NCBI RefSeq assembly: GCF_004379255.2
Contig: NC_056038.1
Coordinates: 28,880,061 to 28,944,060 of the forward strand
Direction: 5' to 3'
Source of the DNA: Salvia splendens
Lineage: Eukaryota; Streptophyta; Magnoliopsida; Lamiales; Lamiaceae
DNA: 64,000 nucleotides
This document shows positions 33,889 to 46,733 of the stretch, piece after piece. The notes under the pieces are model-generated. The model was not told the DNA's origin, made no database searches, and worked only from the letters and a program-made list of their open reading frames with translations. A program made the translations under genes and the position numbers. Within the stretch, counting starts at the first letter, position 1. The number at the start of each line of letters is the position of its first letter.

Positions 33889-34491
33889 GGATGTTCTGTG
33901 GAATTTTTGTAAAGAATTTGGGGCGGAATTTGCAGATTAGGGTTAGAGAGAGAGAAAAAGGGAAGAGGAAATTGGGGATTTTTTTGTGTTTGTGAATATT
34001 GGAGAGAGAATAGGTAATGAAAATAAGAAGGCAAAACCGATTATAGTGTAGGCATGAGAGAGGACGTTTTTGGCAGGCGGTTGCAGGTGATGACGCTTGC
34101 GACCGTACGCCTCCCCATAAAGTTCCTTTTGAAATCCGAACCGGTGCCAACTCCCTCCAAAATTTTTACTCCACAACTCCTTGCCCTTGTGAATTCCTTC
34201 TGCAAAATCACACTTAAAGAAAAACATTAAACTAAAAATTGAAACGCCAGACTCCCCGGGTCTAGGGTATGACAGTATCAAAAAAAATTCCTTAAGGAGT
34301 CTGGTATTTCGAAAATATTTTTGGAAGATTATTTTTTTCTGATTTGTTTGGGTTTTCTTGATTTAAAGAAAGCGATTGAATATTTACAATTTATGTTCAA
34401 GTGTTCTCAAGATTCCCTACGTCAGGTCATGCTAAAACTTCTTGGATGCTGGACCTAGAAAATCTCTAAGAACACTCACTTCCCAGATCTA

Positions 34492-37400
34492 TTAGACGAT
34501 ATCGTGGAGTGCGCGTAGTGGCATTTCGTCCACTACACACATCTCCGAGCTATCCCTAAATACCTTTACCCTATGACCGTTAACAAGAAAAGGAGTAGAG
34601 TTTGAAGAACTTCCCTGGATTTCTACAGCTCCATTTGCACGCAAACTCACAACAGTGTATGGCCCAATCCATTTGGACTTTAACTTACCAGGCATTAGCT
34701 TGAGCCGGGATTGGAATAGGAGAACCTTCTGCCCGACTTGCAATTCCTTGACCCGGAGGTTCTTGTCATGCCAGAGTCTTGTTTTCTCTTTGTACCACAT
34801 CGCCGATTCATATGACTCCAGCCTTAGCTCCTCCAACTCCTGCAGCTGCAATTTCCTCTCTTCCTCGCAGGATTCGGGTCTCATGTTTATTTCCTTGACC
34901 GCCCAATATGCTCGGTGTTCTACTCCCACGGGCAAGTGACACATTTTGCCGAACACAAGCCTATATGGTGACATCCCAATAGGCGTCTTGTATGCCGTCC
35001 GGTAAGCCCATAGTGCGTCTCCAAGCCTCTTACTCCAGTCTTTCCTGGACGGATTAACCGTCTTTTCCAGTATCGCATTTATTTCTCTGTTGGATATTTC
35101 CGCCTGGCCGTTGGATTGAGGATGATAAGGTGTAGACAGTCTGTGACGGACGCCATATTTTCTCATCAGAGCTTCAATAGTCCGGTTGCGGAAGTGTGTC
35201 CCATTGTCAGATATTATAGCTCTGGGCACTCCGTACCTGTTGAAAATGTTAGCTCTAAGAAACTTTGCTACCTCCTTAGCTTCACACGAGGTGGTTGCTT
35301 TTGCCTCTATCCATTTTGACACATAATCCACTGCCACAAGTATGTAGGTGTTCCCGTATGAAGATGGAAATGGCCCCATGAAGTCCATCCCCCAAACATC
35401 GAAGATCTCACACACAATCACTGGGACTTGCGGCATCTCATCCCTCTTGGATATTCCCCCGGTCTGCTGACACCTCTCACAATTCTGACAAAACTCGAAT
35501 GCATCCTTATGCAACGTAGGCCAGTAAAAACCACTATCTAACACCTTCCTTGCTGTCTTCCTAGGTCCAAAGTGACCTCCACAAGCTAGGGCATGACAAT
35601 GATTCAGCACATCCCTCTGTTCCCACTCCGGGATACACCTCCGGATTACTTGGTCGGCTCCCATTCGCCACAAATACGGGTCATCCCAGAAATAGTACTT
35701 GGCCTCGCTCTTCAATTTCATCTTCTGGGCCCGGGAGATTACTTGCGAACTGGGCACTTCTCCAGTGACTAAGTAATTTGCCAGATCTGCGAACCATGGC
35801 TCAGCGTTTTGATGGCTTTTCCCTTTTTCGTCATCCCCTGGACCTGTTAACTCCATAACCTCCTCCCAGCTGGTAGGTCGAGGAAATTTTTTCACGTAGT
35901 ACAAATGTTCCTCAGGGAATGCGTCCGGTATTGCTTCCTCGGTCTCCCCTTGAAATATCGTGCTCAAATGATCGGCTACTTTATTTTCAGTTCCCTTTTT
36001 ATCTCTAACTTCCCAATCGAATTCTTGCAAAAGCAACACCCAACGGATTAATCTCGGCTTGGATTCTTTCTTCGCCAGCAAGTACTTTATCGCAGCGTGA
36101 TCAGTGAAGACTATCACCCTCGACCCAAGCAAATATGGTCGGAATTTTTCAAAAGAGTACACGACTGCCAACATTTCCTTCTCCGTGGTGTCATAGTTTT
36201 TCTGGGCCTGGTTGAGCGTTTTTGACGCATAGAAAATTACGTAACTTTTTCCGTCAACTCTTTGACCTAGCACCGCCCCTACTGCATAGTCACTCGCGTC
36301 GCACATTATTTCAAATGGCAAACTCCAATCGGGCGCTCGGATAATGGGAGCCGATACTAGTCTATCTTTCAGTAGTTGAAAAGCCTTTATGCACTCCTCA
36401 TTGAAAACAAACTCAACATCATTGTGCAGCAAATGAGTGAGTGGCTGAGCAATCTTCGCAAAATCCTTAATGAATCTTCTATAAAATCCTGCGTGCCCTA
36501 GGAATCCTCTTACCTCCTTCTGGTTCGTCGGGTAAGGCAGTTTTGATATCACCTCAATCTTTGCCTGGTCTACCTGTATACCTTTTTCCGAGACTACGTG
36601 CCCTAGGACAATTCCCTTAGGGACCATAAAGTGGCATTTCTCGAAGTTCAAAACCAAATGTTTTTCCTGGCATCTTCTCAAACTTTATCCAGACTAGCCA
36701 AACATGAGTCAAATGAATTCCCGTACACAGTGAAGTCGTCCATAAAAATCTCGATGCAGTCCTCCAAAAGATCCGAGAAGATACTCATCATACACCGCTG
36801 AAAAGTGCCTGGCGCATTGCACAGGCCAAACGGCATCCTCCTGTAAGCATACGTGCCGAAAGGACACGTGAAAGTTGTCTTCTCCTGGTCCTCGGGATCC
36901 ACATAGATTTGAAAATACCCACTATACCCGTCTAGGAAACAGAAGTATTGCTTGCCCGCTAGCCTTTCCAGCATCTGGTCAATGAAGGGTAGAGGGAAAT
37001 GATCTTTCTTGGTCGCTTCATTTAACTTCCTATAATCGATGCACATCCTCCACCCAGTGACTAGTCTGGTGGGCACCAATTCATTCTTGTCGTTCTTGAC
37101 CACCTGTATTCCTGACTTCTTGGGTACCATATGGACTGGACTCACCCATTCACTGTCTGGTATGGAATAAATGATTCCTAGGGAGAGTAGTTTCAATACT
37201 TCCTTCAGCACTTCCTCCCTCATGTTAGGATTCAATTTGCGTTGAGGGTCTCTGCAGGCTTTTGCTCCTTCCTCCAAGCGGATGTGATGCATGCACAAAT
37301 CTGGACTAATTCCTACCAGGTCAAAGAGTGTCCACCCAATAGCCTTCTTGTTTCTTCGGATTACCTTCAGCAGTTCCTCTTCTTGTCCCTCGGTCAAGCT

Positions 37401-38981
37401 GCTGTTGATAATAATAGGGAAAGTTTCGTTCTCCTCTAGATAAGCATACTTTAGGCCTGGTGGAAGTGTTTTCAGCTCTTTCTTGGGAACATCTTTTTCC
37501 TGGGGCAAGGGATTTTTCTCTGTTACTTCCGTAGTCATTCCCTTCCTTGACCCAGCAGAACCTTCCACACTCGCCACATAAGGTGTATTCCTTGACCTGG
37601 CTAGCTCCGGATTTGCACAGAATTCCAGAATTGCTTCAGCTAACTCCTCATCAGATAACTCACTTGTGTTCATTGCTTGACACCAACTGGCTACCTCTCT
37701 ATCAATGTCAAGACTCATCTCGGAGTTCTCAATCTGTTCCTGCATTAATTCCGTCTCAAGATATTCCTGGACCAAAGGGTTAATAACATCTATAGCATGC
37801 AAATTTTCAACGTCAAGAGGTTTCTTCATTGCCTCATCAATGCTGAATGTATATTTCTCCCCATTGTAATCAAGGCAAATTGTTCCATCAAAAACATCAA
37901 TGATAGTCTTAGCGGTTCGTAGGAAGGGTCTCCCTAAAAGTACTCCGCCCGACTCAGCAGACTCATTACCACTCATCTTAATCACATGGAAATCAGCAGG
38001 GTACAAGAAGTCATGTACCCTGACTATCACATTCTCAAGCACCCCTTCAGGACAAATGCATGACCTATCCGTCAATTGAATCACAACTTTCGTATCTACC
38101 ATGCCTACCCCAACTAACTTCTTGTATATGGAAAGTGGTAACACGTTTATCGACGCACCTAAATCACACATAGCATGCTCGATTTTCACATTACCAATAG
38201 AGATGGGTAAGGTGAACATACCTGGGTCATTGCATTTTGAAGGCATCTTCCTTTTCTGAATTACTGCGGAGACATTCTCGCCTATCAGAATTTTCCCACT
38301 GGGCCTAGCCTTCCCAGCTATAAATTCCTTGATGAACTTGCTAAAGACTGGCATCTTCAGGGCCTGTAAAAATGGCAGATTGATTTCCAACTTCCCAAAA
38401 ATGTCCATGAAGTCTACCGGTTCTTCCTTCTGTTTCTTGGCTTCCCCCCGACTCGGAAAGGGTTTCAGTCGCTTCCCTGCTCCGGTAGAACTTTCAGCTG
38501 ATAACTCTCCAGTTTCTTTTCCCACTGCCTCATCTTCCAACTCCGGCTCTGGATCGAGGAAGAATGGTTCGGTCGGTCTAGGCAATTGTTTCTCCAAATC
38601 TTTCTCCTCAAGGTCATCCTTGACCAAGGGACTTCCTCCCTCCAAGTGTCTGGGTCTGGGAGTTGTATCCTCTTTCTTCTTGCCTTCCTTAGGATCTGTC
38701 CCCTCCTTTGTTCTCACCACCGGTCCCTCATATCCTTTCCCGGACCTCAAGGTAATCTGACTTATATTAGCTCTATCAGGTGGCCTTACTGAGGCCGGAA
38801 TTTTTCCTTCGTTTCCCCGCATGTCACTCAAAGAAGTGGCTATTTGGGACAATTGCTTAGCCAACATATCCATGGCTGCTTTCTGCTCCTGTTGAGCATC
38901 TTGCAGCTTGTGCACTACGTCATTGTTCGATTGCAGGTTGTTTTGCATATGTTGCTGAGAACTGACGAGGTCTTGCACCAT
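34492..38981 (-). pseudogene. pol: Athila Pol: protease, RT, RNase H, integrase (one frameshift)
   Basis: In order: protease with MCDLGASINVLPLSIYKKL and GGVLLGRPFL; RT with RMCIDYRKLNEATKKDHFPL, LDGYSGYFQI, CPFGTYAYRRMPFGLCNAP and the catalytic IFMDDFTVYG. The frame stops at 36678 after ASLDKV and resumes one base shifted ([18 protein letters not shown]), consistent with loss of one T. The second part has the RT end, RNase H ([38 protein letters not shown]), an integrase zinc-binding HHCC region ([12 protein letters not shown]...CQNCERC), and the DDE core D ([10 protein letters not shown]), D (SDNGTHFRN), E ([10 protein letters not shown]). No chromodomain is visible. The catalytic residues are intact; only the frameshift is disabling. 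Confidence 0.92.
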
Positions 38982-40532
38982 ATCATCGATATTCTTTGTT
39001 AACTTTGGTGGTTGACTGGGTCCCGGCCCTATACTCAGAGTCGGTCCACTTGCTTGATTCTGACGAGCGTTTCCTTGACCGCCTGAAGAGTTATTGTATT
39101 GATTTCCTTGGCCCTGGTAATTGTTTTGGAAATTCCTTTGGTGCGGTGGTACATAAGGGTTCCCTTGATTATTCTGATTCCTGTTTCCCCAGCTCGAGTG
39201 GTCTCATTGGTTTCGATTAATCCAGTTGCCCTGCCCCTCTTGATTCCTTCCTGACCAGTTACCTTGTCTTTCGGACTGAGGTGCAAACTGCTGACTTTGT
39301 TGTGGTGCCGGCTGATTCTGTTCGTTGTCAGTCCATCTGAAATTCGGATGGCTTCTCCAAGGCGCATCTCTCTGTCTCCCTAGATTCTAGCTCCCATCGG
39401 GATTCCAACTTCCCATTGCATTGACCTGGGCCTGATAATCTCCTTCCTGGGTCCCGTAATATTGTTGCATTTGATTATCTCCTGGACCAGGAGATTTCTC
39501 CTTCCCTTGTGAAACCAGTGAAATCGTCTTTTCAATCGCGTTCAAAAGAGCCTTCTCGAGCCTATCAATCCTCGCTTCGACTTTGTTATCTTCTTGTTCT
39601 CTCCCAGCATGCACCGATCCTCTTTTCACTGCATTCCTAGGGTTATCGTACGTCTTCTTAGCGTCAATCAACTTCCCTAGGATCTCTCTTGCCTCACTTC
39701 CCCTTTTTCTTGTGAAATTTCCCCCACTCGAGGAGTTCATTAAGTCCTTTGACTCGAGAGTGGCTCCTTCGTAAAACAGAGAGTAGGTCTCTGCCTCTAT
39801 CATCCGGTGATTCGGGCATGCATCCAACAACCCCTTAAATCTCGACCAGTACTGACTCAACGATTCATCGTAATCTTGCTTACACTCTAGTATTTCTTTC
39901 TTAAGTGCATTCGTCTTGTTGGATGGGAAGAAATAATCTAAGAATTCCAACTTGAAGTCCCTCCACGTGCGGATAGAATCCGGAGGCAACCTCAATAGCC
40001 ACGTATTAGCTTCCCCCTTCAAGGTAAACGGAATCGCTCGTAAGCGATAATCCTCCTCTGTTGCATCATTCGGCCTCTTCTGAATACCACATAACTTACT
40101 GAATTCATTTAAGAACTCATACGGACACTCATTTCTACGCCCAGAGAACGTCGGCAAGATGCCGAGTACGTTTGTCTTGATCTCGATAGTCCTCTGGCGT
40201 GGATTCATTACTATAGCTTGAGCTGGTTCTCCATCTAAATGGGCAGTGAGAGAGCCGATTTCTGGATCTGGGTCTACCACCTGCGCCATGACAAATTCTT
40301 CTGCTTCCCCTGTTTCTGACTCTGTTTCTGATTCGGGTGGTGATTCTGGATCTTCGCGTCCTGATGACGTCCAAGATTCGTCGCTAGTAAATCCACTCGG
40401 AAACGGGCCTCCCGTGGTGAACCCTGATCTGGTGGTCACAGTAGAGACTGTATCCTTGACCCGCCAACCAAACTGGCCGTGTGTCCACCCAGATGAGTTG
40501 CTCCAGTAGGTAGACCTTGAGCCTCTGCTCAT
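38982..40532 (-). pseudogene. gag: Athila Gag with two in-frame stops before pol
   Basis: Probable start ATG at 40532 (MSRGSRS), preceded by a pyrimidine tract and TTTGCAG that looks like a splice acceptor. The Gag core includes IEIKTNVLGILPTFSGRRNE, AIPFTLKGEANTWLLRLPP, FKLEFLDYFFPSNKTNALKK and QYWSRFKGLLDACPNH, as in Athila Gags. TAG at 39387-39389 ends the 382-codon frame. The same frame goes on (Gln/Asn-rich, WRSHPNFRWTDNEQN) to TGA at 39204-39206 and then into pol at 38981 without a frame change. Ancestrally gag and pol formed one ORF; the CAA-TGA-GAC context at the second stop fits a C-to-T change of CGA. No zinc knuckle seen. Confidence 0.85.
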
Positions 40533-40616
40533 AAACTGCAAACAAAAAGAGAAAGAAAACAAATCAAAACTATTTACACCACAGACTCTGAACACTAGCA
40601 CGAAGCACGCCATCCA

Positions 40617-40634
40617 TCCCCGGCAACGGCGCCA
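40617..40634 (-). other. primer-binding site, tRNA-Asp type
   Basis: Minus-strand TGGCGCCGTTGCCGGGGA, the tRNA-Asp primer complement typical of Athila, two bases inside the LTR. Confidence 0.95.
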
Positions 40635-40636
40635 TT

Positions 40637-42207
40637 TGAAGGGAGTTGTGTGAGTAGTCTTATGAGTTATCCGCTTGCAAAATTCGATCTAAGCAATTGC
40701 TAGGTCGAGACACCACGCTTCTCCGAATTAACTGAATCACAGGGTCCAGTAACTCGAGGGATCGAATGGCGCTCCAGTCGTTGGGCACTCACGACGCTCC
40801 TTCAACAATTAAATTTCTTCAACCCGAATACTATGGATTAGTATAGGGAAGTGGAGTCGATCCCACAGAGATGGATTCGTAGGCTAGTATTGAGAGAATT
40901 TGGACAAAATGGCTGCTGCCACGCAAAAGGGGTTGAGATTTTAACTACCACTAGACCTAGGCACAAAACGTAAATACTAGACCGAAGAACAAAGGACTCT
41001 TAAACCAAGTAATACGCAGAAAAGTTTAAACAATTCCTAGACCGAGTACATAACTACCGATAACCACTAGACAAAGGAAATAAAAAGGGGGGACCATGAA
41101 ATCCAAGCCTGACAACGTACGGTAAAGCTGCAGCTAACAATCTTCATGCACTTTTCTAACTAATTCAGATTCGCAAATGGAGAAAACAGAGGAAATGCCC
41201 AGATTCAAACATAATAAACAGATTTGGTCGACGGAAACTTACAATAACTCGAAGATAAGACAGATCTACGTAAACTAGGCGAAATGAAATGTAAATACGT
41301 AAACTAGGCATGGAAATCAAGTACTCCTTCTCAGATTACGTCGGACGCTTAATCCACTCCGGATCCAAGCCATCCGAACCCAACAAACAGCAAAACCAAC
41401 GCCATAACTCCGATTTTCACAGATCTACTCCAATCTCAATCAATCATGAACAATCTGCAAACAAATCACAAACTCCAGCAAAACCCAACCTCCGATTCAT
41501 CCAAAAAGCAGAACCATTCTCCAGATCCAAACAACAAGTATCGGCAATAAATCAGAACCAACTGCAAAAGTAACTAACTCCGACAATCCAAACTCGAAAT
41601 CAATCGAACTCAACCAGCAAACCAGAAATGAACACAATAGACATAAGCGAAAGTAAAATCTGGAATAAAACCGGAAATATTGGTTGTCAAAAGAAAACCG
41701 AGCTTCGAACAGCGAAGCTCGGCGGAATCAGTGTAAATATCAACGGAAATGTAAATTGTTTCTTCGCCCTTGAACTAGGACGGTGTTACAACCCTCGAAC
41801 CATTGTCGGAAAGCTAAACGTGAACCACCAGTCAAGCGCTAACTGGAATCTCTCGCGAATTCAGAGTCAAGTGCGTGGAAAGATGAATCGAGCAAGGAGC
41901 TGTTAGTGAGGCCTCCAGCCGAGAAGGTCCCTCCAGCCTGCATGCTTCTCCCTTTTATAGATGCGGACATAGCCTTCTAGAGTTTTCGTAGAAATCCCTA
42001 TTCTACCCTTCAACTCCGAGGCTTCCTCCGTCTAGCAATTTTCTTCCAATTGTTCACCCTTTCGCCAGTTTCCTAGGACCATGCAAGCGTCCTCTTCTTT
42101 TCCTGGATCTGGCGAAAAACTTCACATACCTGACTTAATTCAATGCGTTAGACCCAGCAATTTCATGAAATGAACCCCTAGACCGATGCATGAAATTAGC
42201 CTTATCA
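40637..42207 (-). repeat. Athila 5' LTR
   Basis: 1,571 bp, TGAAGGGAG to CTTATCA on the plus strand. Differs from the 3' LTR by about ten substitutions (for example CGGTCG/CAGTCG near 28452/40776 and CATACT/AATACT near 28652/40974). Confidence 0.95.
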
Positions 42208-43045
42208 ATGTCGATAATGTTGTCCACTATCATTGACATTATGTTGTAAAATGTTGGTGAAGGTTTAGACATTATCTTCAAATAATTCGGGTATTAAGTT
42301 CAGTACCTCCACACGGTTGTCCACAAGGCTACCTCCATTTAAATCAACATGTGCACCAACATTCCTATGAAATCAAAGTTTTTCAAATCTATCATTTATG
42401 TTGTAAGGTGCAACATGGATTCTTAGGGTGGATGGAGGAACTATGACATTTTTGTCAATGTAGTTCCGAAGCTCTTAACGACATCAATCCAATTCATAGG
42501 CTGAAAATGACGCAGATAGGCACGCGTCCTGCTCTTCATATCATGTAGTAATATATTTAACCCAATTATGAAATCCATTTTTTTCTTTTTATTTTCAAAA
42601 TATCGGTGGATTGAGCCTCCATTGTCTAATAAACTTTCTTATAGGAAGTGAAGTTCTTGGATTTAGTTGCAACCAACATAAATTTTGAAAATCATCAGGC
42701 CCAAAGTAGAGAGCTTGTGAAGCGTGAAACTCATAGTTAACAACTAATTTCATAACATTTTTGAGATCATCCACGCCTTTGTATTTTTTAGATATATTCT
42801 TGGCCATATTGTAGATTACGCCTTCAGGATTATCGTATGTCCCTCTGATGATGATACCATTACCTAACTTTGCATGATATTCGTTTACTAAATAGATTGC
42901 TCTAAGTCCAAAAAATTGGTGGCCAAAATAGACTAGGGTTATTGAAATTTATGTCACTACACCAAAGTCATAAAGTCACTACACCCTAGACTAGGCCAAA
43001 AAAAAATGGTGGCCACCATAGTCTAAATAGATTTCTCTAAGCCAC
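42208..43045 (-). pseudogene. duplicated unit A: unidentified decayed coding-like sequence
   Basis: Continues the unit broken at 28314. Minus-strand readings with a protein-like look include AHVDLNGGSLVDNRVEVLNL, MKSRTRAYLRHFQPMNWIDV and LVVNYEFHASQALYFGPDDF, but stops and frameshifts separate them. The parallel readings in copy B are similar, which supports an old coding origin. I do not recognise the family; the phrases do not match a domain I know. It may be a captured gene fragment or a decayed element. Confidence 0.45.
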
Positions 43046-43049
43046 TACT

Positions 43050-45400
43050 GAATGGGCCTCTGCATCAATTACAACTCATGTCGCTGAAGAAACTCCCTAC
43101 ATCAATTCCAACCCATGTCACTGAAGAAACTCTTTATATGTCGATAATGTTGTCCTAGTTCACTGATAAAATGTTGGTGAAGGCCTCGACACCCTCTTCA
43201 AATAATTCGGGTATTAAGTTCAGTACCTCCACATGGTTGTCCACCAGGCTACCTCCATTTAGATCAACATGTGCACCGACATTCATATGAAATCAATGTT
43301 TTTCAAATCTATCATTTATGTTGTAAGGTGCAACACGAATTCTTAGGATGGATGGATGAACAATGACATTTTTACCGATGTAGTTCCGAAGCTCTTAACG
43401 ACATCAATCCAATTCGTAGGCCGAAAAATGACGTCGATAGGCACGCTTCCTGCTCTTCATATCATGTAGTAATATATTTAGCCTCATTATGAAATCCATT
43501 TTTTTTCTTTTTCTTTCCAAAATATCGGTGGATTGAGCCTCCATTGTCCAATAAACATTCCAAAAGGAAGTGAAGTTCTTGGATTTAGTTGCAACCAACA
43601 TAATTTTTCAAAATCATAAGGACCAAAATAGGGAGCTTGTGAAGCGTGAAACTCATAGTTAACAACTAATTTCATAACATTTTTGAGATCATTGATATGA
43701 TTTTTTTGGAGTTTTTAAGTCAATGGATAAATGAAACTTAAGTTTAAAATAATAACTCTAAAACTACAACTTAACTGCAAGAATATGACTGTAGTTGTAA
43801 TACTTAGGGTGTTGAACCACATGAGGAAGTAGTTATTTAATTCGAAAACAAGTAAATATTTGGGATTTTAGGATTGGAAAACTAGATTGAAACAAAAATA
43901 AGTGAAGAAAGAAAACTAGAACACAAGAAAAAGGTAAGAGATTCAGAACTTTGCTTCTAATATGCTCCATTCCAGATGTGAGTCAAGGACCAATAAATCT
44001 ATGGAATAAAGATCAATCTAATGAAAGTTGGAATAATCTCGTTCGTTCTACTCACACTGAACATGTTCATAGATACTTGAATTTAACCTTGCTGAACACT
44101 AAGATCAAATTCATGCTCATCGGATTATCACTCCTACAGATGCATAGTAAGCTCTAATCCAACCTCTAATTTCCAACGTACATGAATATTTCACCTACAA
44201 AATCAATTGAACATTCCTATAGATCATAGTAAATATCCAACAATTATTGCAACGACGTGTAAATCAACTTATCCAAGATTCATATGCTAAACACGATACA
44301 AATCTCAAACTCTTTATCTATGTTTTCTCCTATTAACCAAGTTAAAGAGACATTGTCTAAAAGACATGATTGAATAATAAAACAGGTCGGAATTATAATT
44401 CAATATAAAAAGCACCATAGAATAAGATCATAGAGTGATATTAAACCATAGAATCCATAAATATTTCACATCTTTCACAAATTAGGAGCAACGTAAGAGT
44501 TTTAGTTACACATTCACAATTAATAAAAAATAATCAAAGAACTCATGAAATTGATGTGTAGATGATAGCAAATCTCCTCCGAGATGATGGAAGTTGAGTG
44601 ATCGAACCTAATATCTTCTTCACCTCTTTCTCCTCTTTCTTTCTCTAATAATTTGTGTGTGTCAAAGAATGTGTAAAATGAGCCTAAAATTGCCACTTAT
44701 AAATCATGAAAATTTGCCAATTTGCGGTTGCACTTAGGTGTACTCGAGTCGTGTCAAGTATAGGCACAACTCGACTCGGTCGAGTCAAACTCTCGGTTTT
44801 TTATCTCTTAGGATGACTCTGGTCGAGTCACTTCTCGGCACAAGTCGACTTAGTCGAGTCAAAGCTTCTGTCTTAGCAGATTTTTTACCTCTTAGGATGA
44901 CTCTGGTCGAGTCACTTCTTGCCACATTCCAACTCTGGTCAAGTAAAGTATAAAAACTGCTTCCAACTTCATTTTTTACTCCAGACTTCGTTCCAACATC
45001 ATTTTATGCACTTCATTCCACTTCCTACACAAGAAAAACACAGTTTGCAAGCATTAAATCATATTAACCATTCAAAGATATGAAAATAAAGACAGCATAT
45101 TTGATTCACATCATTCATCCACGCCTTTGTATTTTTGAGATACATTATTGGCCATATTGTAGAGTATGCCTTCAAGATTATCGTATGTCCCTCTGATAAG
45201 GATACCATACCTAAGTTTCCATGATATTTGTTTCCTGGATGGATTGTTCTAAGGCAAAAAAAATGGTGGCGAAAATAAACTTAAAAATCTTTCTCTATGT
45301 CCAGGAAGATGGGTGTCATGGTAATGATTAACTCCACCCTTAATGTCTTGATTCTTCCGTAGCTATCGTTTTTTAGGAACAAGCCATACAAACATCTTAA
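43050..45400 (-). pseudogene. duplicated unit B of the same unidentified sequence, interrupted
   Basis: 43050-43692 parallels 28220-28314 plus 42208-42765. The match resumes at 45119 with CCACGCCTTTGTATTT, as at 42769, and ends near 45400. The 1.4-kb gap is a probable solo LTR. As in copy A, the minus-strand reading (LVVNYEFHASQAPYFGPYDF, MKSRKRAYRRHFS) is broken. A vs B divergence is clearly greater than between the Athila LTRs, so the duplication predates that insertion. Confidence 0.5.
43693..45113. mobile_element. probable solo LTR in unit B
   Basis: Runs TGATATGATT to TTCACATCA, about 1.42 kb, with ATCAT before (43688-43692) and TTCAT after (45114-45118). Its position is defined precisely by comparison with uninterrupted unit A. 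No ORF. Contains two copies of TTAGGATGACTCTGGTCGAG (from 44808 and 44894) among GACTCGAC-type words. Confidence 0.55.
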
Positions 45401-46733
45401 TAAAGGCAACAAAATTTCCTGGGTCACTGTTGCAATAAAGCGAAATACGGAAGTAGATTACATCTTTTCCTGGGTCACATCTTTTTAAGGATTGAGTTAC
45501 GTTCATAAAGATTAATGAAAAGATGTGGATCAATTGTACAAAAAGTGTATGCTACTTGATCAGTTTATCGCGCAGTATGAATAAGGTCTTTAAGGATTGA
45601 GTTACGTTCATAAAGAGAAAAGCAGCATTAGATTAATGAAAAGATGTGGATCAATTGTACAAAAGTTGAAATACAGAAGTTTGGTAGGCGAAAGAGAAGG
45701 AAGTTCTAATCCATCTCTCACATGGAAATTAATGTTAGTTCAAACTGATGCTAGCTACCCTAATTCCCGAATCCAACTTTGAACACTCTCTCTACTTTGG
45801 GAGATGGGCCAGGTGGGCCCAACTCAATCACTGGGTGGCCAAGATCAACAAAAATGGCCTTTTTGTGGAATTCTTGGTGAAAGATGCTATGACTTTGAGT
45901 TATTAATCCAATTGATTCTTTATTGCTTGCTCTTGTAGTTCTTTGATTTATCCTTGTATTTTTCGTATTGAAACTGATTAGTTTCTTATGAATATTGTAA
46001 GAGTGAATTATATTAAATTGGAGATGAAATAATTAACTTGGAATTAGGATAATTCAATCTTTAATCAATAAAACTTGGGAGAGTTGATGTTTTATGTGAG
46101 GTCTTGGGTCTTTAATTCTTTTGGTATTTAAAGGGGGTATTTAATCTACGGATTTCTCACCTAGGGAGAGGGTTTAATCTAGATAAGTGACCAACGTAGC
46201 AACTCTAGAGACACCAAAAGCAAGAAGATTATAAATACTTAAAGTTGGATCCTAGAATTCTGCATTCAATATTCCATATCGCTTTTCAAATCATATTTAT
46301 TATTCTATTTTATTTTGATTTTGTCGAAGTAGTATAATTAGGAAACAAAAACCCTTTTGAGACGAAGAGAGTACTTAATTTGCATTATTCATTATTTTAT
46401 TTTAAAATTGAACTGTGAAACAATATGTATAACAAGAAATTACTTCATTAAAATTATAAATACTTAAAGTTAAAATTTAAAAATATTTTTACATGAAATA
46501 TGCTCATAAATGAAGTCGGGACATCATCTGACTAGATAGATTGGGGATCCTTAATCATCAATCGACATATTAAAAATTAGGCTAGTCCAAAGGGTATGGT
46601 TTAGTGGGAGAGGCTCGTCCTTTTTTAACTAAAGATTAATGGATTGATTATTTGGAGTCACCAATTTTGCCTTGGAAATGTCAAGAAATTATCAAATGAA
46701 ATAATCTATGAGACCGGCATTGTGACGTCCTAA
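45401..46733. other. intergenic; short duplication, no gene supported
   Basis: TTAAGGATTGAGTTACGTTC with the following AAAGATGTGGATCAATTGTA occurs twice (about 45485-45545 and 45590-45665), the second copy split by a short insert. 45880-46400 reads like a decayed LTR-type sequence. I see no credible ORF. Confidence 0.4.

Larger units (their letters stand above)
28315..42207 (-). mobile_element. Athila-lineage Ty3/gypsy retrotransposon, full-length and young
   Basis: Two 1,571-bp LTRs (28315-29885 and 40637-42207), TGAAGGGAG...CTTATCA on the plus strand, are flanked by a perfect ATGTC duplication (28310-28314, 42208-42212). Transcription is leftward. Order from 5': LTR, tRNA-Asp PBS, gag, protease-RT-RNase H-integrase, an extra ORF in the env-like position, a long untranslated 3' region, LTR. 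By eye I count about ten substitutions between the LTRs, so insertion is recent. The coding part has two in-frame stops after gag, one frameshift in RT, and one frameshift plus one stop in the extra ORF, so this copy is probably not autonomous. Confidence 0.95.
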
